Shown here: piece by piece, positions 14,884-16,587 of the stretch | Layout: every line of letters starts with the position of its first letter | Numbering within the stretch: the first letter of the stretch is position 1 | Source of the DNA: Oribacterium sp. UBA5894 | GTDB lineage: Bacteria > Bacillota > Clostridia > Lachnospirales > Lachnospiraceae | Assembly: GCA_002431355.1 (NCBI GenBank) | Contig: DJEQ01000032.1 | Coordinates: 7,947 to 24,533 of the forward strand | DNA: 16,587 nucleotides | Direction: 5' to 3' | Notes under the pieces: generated by a model | The model's input: the letters and a program-made list of their open reading frames with translations, nothing else | Database searches by the model: none | Told to the model about the DNA's origin: nothing | Position numbers and translations under genes: made by a program

Positions 14884-14895
14884 TATGAAGTGACC
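14884..14895 (+). repeat. Left subterminal inverted repeat of the IS
   Basis: TATGAAGTGACC, an exact inverted match to 16569-16580. Unlike at the right end, the next conserved block TCACATTTGTA (14957-14967) is separated from it by 61 bp containing a perfect 7-bp hairpin TTTCCGG/CCGGAAA (14917-14923 with 14931-14937). Confidence 0.8.
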
Positions 14896-14972
14896 GTTGT
14901 CAAGGGGGAAAATAACTTTCCGGAGCCACACCGGAAATATTAAGATCTTCCGCCAGTCACATTTGTAATACT

Positions 14973-15183
14973 ATTCTGACCGTATCTGGAAAGAGCTACG
15001 ATTTAACAGTTCCCGGCATGTGGCCACTCTGTTATACGTGGATTGGTTACCTACAGGCTAATGGTTCCGCCGTGAACCCTGCGATCTAAGAGCGTGGATC
15101 ACCGTTACTGATGCCAACATAGAAACAACGCAGATGGTTCGAACCTTACAGTGATCACAGCTCTTTCCAGATACTGTCAGAAT
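14973..15183 (-). repeat. 25-bp inverted repeat enclosing 161 bp within the IS non-coding region
   Basis: Arms at 14973-14997 and 15159-15183 are complementary at 24 of 25 positions; the shared core is GTATCTGGAAAGAGCT. In the - strand sense the stem extends by five further pairs, two of them G-U (14998-15002 with 15154-15158), whereas the + sense has two A-C mismatches there. This favours an RNA read in the transposase direction. The enclosed 161 bp hold smaller hairpins: TAACAG/CTGTTA (15004-15009 with 15029-15034), GGTTC/GAACC (15063-15067 with 15074-15078) and the palindrome GGTTCGAACC (15136-15145). Confidence 0.8.
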
Positions 15184-15322
15184 TGTTTTTAATTGTTATG
15201 GCAGGGATCGCATTTCTGCGATTCCTGCTTGATTGTTACCAAACAGCATGGGCAGATGGCTGTCAGGGACCTGCCGCGTAAGCGGTGCGAAGCATCCTTG
15301 ACAGACGTATGTTCATGCTGTT
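14973..15322 (-). ncRNA. Candidate bridge/seeker guide RNA of the IS
   Basis: IS110-family recombinases use a non-coding RNA from their own element to choose donor and target DNA; in IS1111-type elements this RNA lies 3' of the gene. Here the stretch after the stop codon is densely structured. A three-tier hairpin starts 2 nt after the stop: AACAGCATG/CATGCTGTT (15242-15250 with 15314-15322) encloses a symmetric 9 x 9 internal loop, then a 10-bp stem (15260-15269 with 15295-15304) and GCCGC/GCGGT. A hairpin with a GAAA loop follows at 15201-15228, then the long stem at 14973-15183. Large internal loops flanked by stems resemble guide loops, but I cannot assign donor or target guides, and the RNA's true ends are unknown. 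Confidence 0.55.
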
Positions 15323-15324
15323 AT

Positions 15325-16479
15325 TCATGCCACATTCTTCTTGCCTCTTTCTGGCACAATACTGATGTCATCCGTCATCATCCCCCAAATAAAGCAGGCC
15401 AGTTCCCTTGCAACTGCAGCTACCGCAACATTCCTTTTCTTTCCATGACGCACAAACCTATAGTAACGGCTGCGGAGCCGCACACTGGCTTTGTCAGCAT
15501 AGGCTACGACTTCAGCCGAATTACCGACTTGTCGCGCACGAAGGTCTTTGGACTTATAACCGATCACTCCCTTACAGATGCCACGCGCGCTTTCAATCAG
15601 AAGTGTGCGTAGATGACTGTTTCCTGCTTTGGAGATACCAGTACGATTGATATGATCTCCACTGGAGGATTCTCCAGGCGCTAAGCCGAGAAATGCTGCA
15701 TAGGTATTTCCCTTCGCAAATCGCTTGAAATCACCGGTTTCAACGATTAAAGACAGTGCCGTGTGTGTCTTGACCCCAAGAAAGCAACCAAGCTTTTTGA
15801 CTTTCTCTTTGTAGTCAGAATCAGATGCAAACTCTTCGATTCTTCTGTCGAGTCTTTCAATTTTTGATTCCTGCTCTTCATAAGTTGCAATGTACTCATC
15901 CAGCGTTTCACGGTGTAGATCAGAAAGTTTAAGCGCTCTCAGCCATTTCTTGTGATTGATGGTCCATTTATTACCATCATAGAAGTTCCCATGTCGAAGG
16001 CAGAATGCATTGATCTGCTGCTTGATCTTTTTAAGGATCAGTTTGTGATCATCTCGCATTCGGAGATACTCTTTTATGGCCTCATCTTTTTCGCCAGGAA
16101 CATGTACCGCATGATAGCCGCCATATGAAAGACATTGCGCAATCATGAGCGCATCCCGCTTGTCCGTCTTGACCCGGTTCCCCTGCTGAGTCAGCATGGT
16201 TGTCGGTGCAAGAATAGTACATTTGACGCCGGCATCCATCAGCTGGTGATACAATGAATAGCCAAGGCATCCGGCCTCATAGCCGCACTCAATAGAATAG
16301 GTATCAGAAGATCCGAGTTTGTTTTTCAGCTTGCTGATAAACTGAATCACATTTTTGTAATCAGGTGTTACCTGAATGTTGGCAAAAATTCTGTCTTCAC
16401 CATCCAGTACCGGTTCCATTGCGCATAAAGTATAGTTTGTGCTATGGACATCCATTCCGATTTTGACTATTCTATTCAT
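15325..16479 (-). CDS. IS110-family transposase (DEDD recombinase), IS1111 group
   Basis: The 384-residue enzyme would cut and join DNA under RNA guidance using an N-terminal RuvC-like DEDD domain and a C-terminal Transposase_20 domain with a catalytic serine. Visible residues are Asp10 in KIGMDVHS, Glu68 in YEAG (or Glu64), Asp106 and Asp109 in KTDKRDA, a coiled-coil-like middle (about 195-220), and GLAPGESSSGDHINRTGISKAGNSHL (about 265-290) with the Ser271-273 cluster. The YEAG and APGESSSG forms are more like IS1111 than IS110 proper. It appears intact. AGGAGG (16486-16491) lies 6 nt before the ATG, and a promoter is seen at 16534-16562. Confidence 0.95.
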   Translation of the reverse strand: MNRIVKIGMDVHSTNYTLCAMEPVLDGEDRIFANIQVTPDYKNVIQFISKLKNKLGSSDTYSIECGYEAGCLGYSLYHQLMDAGVKCTILAPTTMLTQQGNRVKTDKRDALMIAQCLSYGGYHAVHVPGEKDEAIKEYLRMRDDHKLILKKIKQQINAFCLRHGNFYDGNKWTINHKKWLRALKLSDLHRETLDEYIATYEEQESKIERLDRRIEEFASDSDYKEKVKKLGCFLGVKTHTALSLIVETGDFKRFAKGNTYAAFLGLAPGESSSGDHINRTGISKAGNSHLRTLLIESARGICKGVIGYKSKDLRARQVGNSAEVVAYADKASVRLRSRYYRFVRHGKKRNVAVAAVARELACFIWGMMTDDISIVPERGKKNVA

Positions 16480-16576
16480 AAGTGACCTCCTTTTGTATGT
16501 GGTAAACCATCTTACTTGGATTGAAACACCTATAGTATAATGGCGAATTCACGTTGGTACAAATGTGAGGTCACTT
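16480..16576 (-). promoter_or_regulatory. Transposase leader with a complement able to hide its ribosome binding site
   Basis: In the transposase sense, AAGTGACCTC at the element end (16567-16576) is perfectly complementary to GAGGTCACTT (16480-16489), which contains most of the ribosome binding site and runs to the start codon. Transcripts from the internal promoter start near 16527 and lack the first arm. Transcripts entering from outside the element would carry both arms and could fold the start region into a 10-bp stem. Confidence 0.6.
16534..16562 (-). promoter_or_regulatory. Internal promoter of the transposase gene
   Basis: On the - strand TTGTAC (16557-16562) is followed by a 17-bp spacer and TATACT (16534-16539). 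The -10 is good (5 of 6) and the -35 weak (first three bases). The -35 overlaps the conserved TCACATTTGTA block of the right end. The start would be near 16527, giving a leader of about 50 nt. Confidence 0.6.
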
Positions 16577-16580
16577 CATA
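16569..16580 (-). repeat. Right subterminal inverted repeat of the IS
   Basis: Exact inverted copy of 14884-14895. On this side the block TACAAATGTGA (16558-16568, the complement of TCACATTTGTA) follows immediately, whereas on the left the same block lies 61 bp further inside. Confidence 0.8.
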
Positions 16581-16587
16581 TTATCTA

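Larger units (their letters stand above)
14884..16580 (-). mobile_element. IS110-family (IS1111-group-like) insertion sequence
   Basis: A 12-bp motif TATGAAGTGACC at 14884-14895 is repeated in inverted orientation at 16569-16580, bracketing the transposase gene and a long non-coding stretch. Subterminal inverted repeats of about this size, a DEDD/Transposase_20 protein, and a non-coding RNA region 3' of the gene are the known marks of the IS1111 group. The true ends should lie a few bases outside these repeats and cannot be fixed without an empty site; only 7 bp follow on the right before the window ends. The element looks richer in A+T than the host genes. It interrupts no recognisable gene. 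Total length is about 1.7 kb. Confidence 0.85.

Noticed and set aside
15131..15150. tRNA T-arm or tRNA fragment at GGTTCGAACC
   Set aside because: Only the T-arm-like palindrome is present; no anticodon, D-arm or acceptor stem can be found around it.
15193..15612. Open frame of 139 codons on the + strand
   Set aside because: It runs antisense through the end of the transposase gene and the structured non-coding region, with no ribosome binding site or recognisable domain.
16494..16520. Matches of the 9 x 9 loop (ACATAC and CCATCT) to opposite strands near the transposase start, as a guide target
   Set aside because: Each match is only 6 nt, the half-sites are 6 nt apart, and the place is about 60-90 bp inside the element rather than at its end; chance is a sufficient explanation.

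Overview
The window (about 16.6 kb, roughly 55% G+C by eye in the core genes) is a chromosomal segment of a low-to-mid G+C Gram-positive bacterium, most likely Bacillota. The evidence is a dcw cluster headed by mraZ and rsmH, a separate ychF just upstream, strong AGGAGG-type ribosome binding sites, and a MraZ operator that looks like the AAAGTG-type repeats described in mollicutes. Erysipelotrichia-like bacteria would fit, but the sequence does not settle the genus.

Bases 1-248 hold one copy of a structured repeat and a promoter/leader. From 249 to 5254 runs a tightly packed + strand operon: queA, an rluF-type pseudouridine synthase, ligA and lgt, with ATGA overlaps or gaps of only a few bases. 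It combines tRNA queuosine modification, RNA pseudouridylation, DNA nick sealing and lipoprotein lipidation. A 225-bp gap carries a near-consensus promoter for ychF (5480-6577), which ends in a perfect hairpin/T-tract terminator at 6613-6646.

A second + strand operon (6743-14705) is the division and cell-wall cluster: mraZ, rsmH, ftsL, a class B penicillin-binding protein (pbpB/ftsI type), mraY, murD and ftsW. It begins with a promoter and three exactly 10-bp-spaced MraZ boxes. It supplies the cytoplasmic and membrane steps of lipid I synthesis (MurD, MraY) and the septal polymerase/cross-linker pair (FtsW, PBP) with FtsL. murE, murF, murG and ftsQ are not in the window. Three spacers in this operon (before ftsL, mraY and ftsW) each carry clear hairpins, and a large hairpin lies within the PBP coding sequence.

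From 14706 to the end there are no host genes. First comes a second, oppositely oriented copy of the structured repeat seen at base 1, then an IS110-family (IS1111-group-like) insertion sequence at about 14884-16580 on the - strand. The IS has subterminal inverted repeats, a DEDD/Transposase_20 protein, and about 430 bp of highly structured non-coding DNA 3' of the transposase gene, where IS1111-type elements encode their bridge/seeker RNA.

The signals most worth following are: (i) the two-copy structured intergenic RNA-like repeat, whose stems are kept by compensatory and wobble changes in one strand sense only; (ii) the candidate guide RNA of the IS; and (iii) a 10-bp complement in the IS that would hide the transposase ribosome binding site in transcripts entering from outside but not in transcripts from the element's own promoter.
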